From Tethya wilhelma (lineage: Eukaryota > Porifera > Demospongiae > Tethyida > Tethyidae), in NCBI GenBank assembly GCA_964030475.1, contig CAXIPT010000008.1, positions 2,108,141 to 2,172,140 of the forward strand: a stretch of DNA of 64,000 bases, given 5' to 3'. The position numbers and the translations under genes were made by a program. The notes beneath the pieces were generated by a model. That model ran no database searches and was not told the origin of the DNA. It saw nothing but the letters and a program-made list of their open reading frames with translations. This document shows, piece after piece, positions 63,987-64,000 of the stretch; the stretch's first letter is position 1; every line of letters starts with the position of its first letter.

Positions 63987-64000
63987 TGAGTCTGACATTG

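Larger units (their letters stand above)
58747..63998 (-). pseudogene. DUF6589-like multi-exon gene, interrupted by three elements
   Basis: Approximate minus-strand exons: 63998-62997, 62931-62460, 62349-62076, 62014-61609, 61321-61132, 60953 to about 59100, and the last part down to 58747. Segments seen: a two-CxxC zinc-binding-like N-terminus (CAICQ...CRRCF), a basic region, NAPLLYCFMRSG, LNKLGLCLSHYQTTQLIKRL, IIVGDNWNKSINPRFM, RIDLFHLPGD, PFAADWHCKVN, GTLFQLHNLINRR, DAIREGDGSRILR, KHKNYLQEAFQFA, NVLVDLHMEHLNRNVKDYV, and FGWINKQKKKLAAD. This order matches DUF6589 proteins; their function is unknown to me. Decay: a frameshift near 62675, an in-frame TAG in the VVL-x-AGHC block (about 62483), a frameshift near 61880, and insertions of a hAT-type MITE, an M1 element and a CAGTG element. 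Confidence 0.75.

Overview
This window looks like repeat-rich nuclear DNA from an early-branching animal, most plausibly a demosponge. It is AT-rich. Its clear genes have 50-75 bp GT-AG introns. It is packed with non-LTR retrotransposons (one with a 2A peptide), hAT, Kolobok-like and BEL/Pao remnants, and many short inverted-repeat elements. The phylum is my inference; only eukaryotic gene structure and animal-type transposons are seen directly. Single n bases at about 4234, 31920, 34649 and 40651 mark joins or ambiguous sites; sequence changes abruptly across the last three.

Repeat families used below. M1 is about 660-710 bp, with termini carrying TTAAGGCCTGGGTCA and internal GTTGCCATGGCAAC-type palindromes. 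P is a composite of about 1 kb that starts at the hairpin CCCAGTACGGTAGTACTGGG and ends in a foldback module; it is the commonest repeat. Q is about 570-690 bp. The CAGTG elements are 340-365 bp with 5-bp target duplications. T is about 1 kb with termini CAGTCTACACTAAGACCCC and 4-bp duplications.

Layout. 0-9 kb: M1 copies (one split by a solo-LTR-like insert), a 1.4 kb repeat that recurs inverted at 14.1-15.4 kb, P fragments, and a reverse-strand reverse transcriptase remnant. 10-12 kb: a decayed APE-type non-LTR element with a 2A-like peptide, PHD-like finger, endonuclease and (TAC)n tail. 15.7-20 kb: an M1 copy, BEL/Pao gag remnant, Ulp1-like protease remnant, Q element and pogo-like transposase end. 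20.3-24.8 kb: a mosaic with a THAP domain, a ZMYM1/DUF4371-like hAT pseudogene containing a hAT-type MITE, and a second (Kolobok-type) transposase broken into opposite-strand pieces. 25-35.6 kb: P composites, a satellite, a second non-LTR element split by a T element, and a SANT-like coding remnant.

35.6-45.3 kb holds two copies of a 4-4.7 kb TTAA-flanked transposon. Its multi-exon gene joins a DDE-like transposase region to a complete-looking DEDDh (DnaQ-fold) exonuclease. Copy A also carries a 1.26 kb Helitron-like insertion that is absent from copy B. Between the copies lie two exons of a host glutathionyl-hydroquinone reductase. 46-53 kb: a reverse transcriptase remnant, a second T element, a hAT element with a perfect 8-bp target duplication, and a reverse-strand transposon-type gene remnant. 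53-56.3 kb: P composites and a CAGTG element. 56.9-64 kb: an apparently intact RecQ-like helicase tail-to-tail with a large multi-exon DUF6589-like gene. Three short elements interrupt that gene, one of them four codons after its start.

Most coding sequence here is mobile and decayed. The RecQ-like gene and the reductase exons are the best candidates for working host genes. The exonuclease-transposase element and the RecQ/DUF6589 pair are the most interesting systems.
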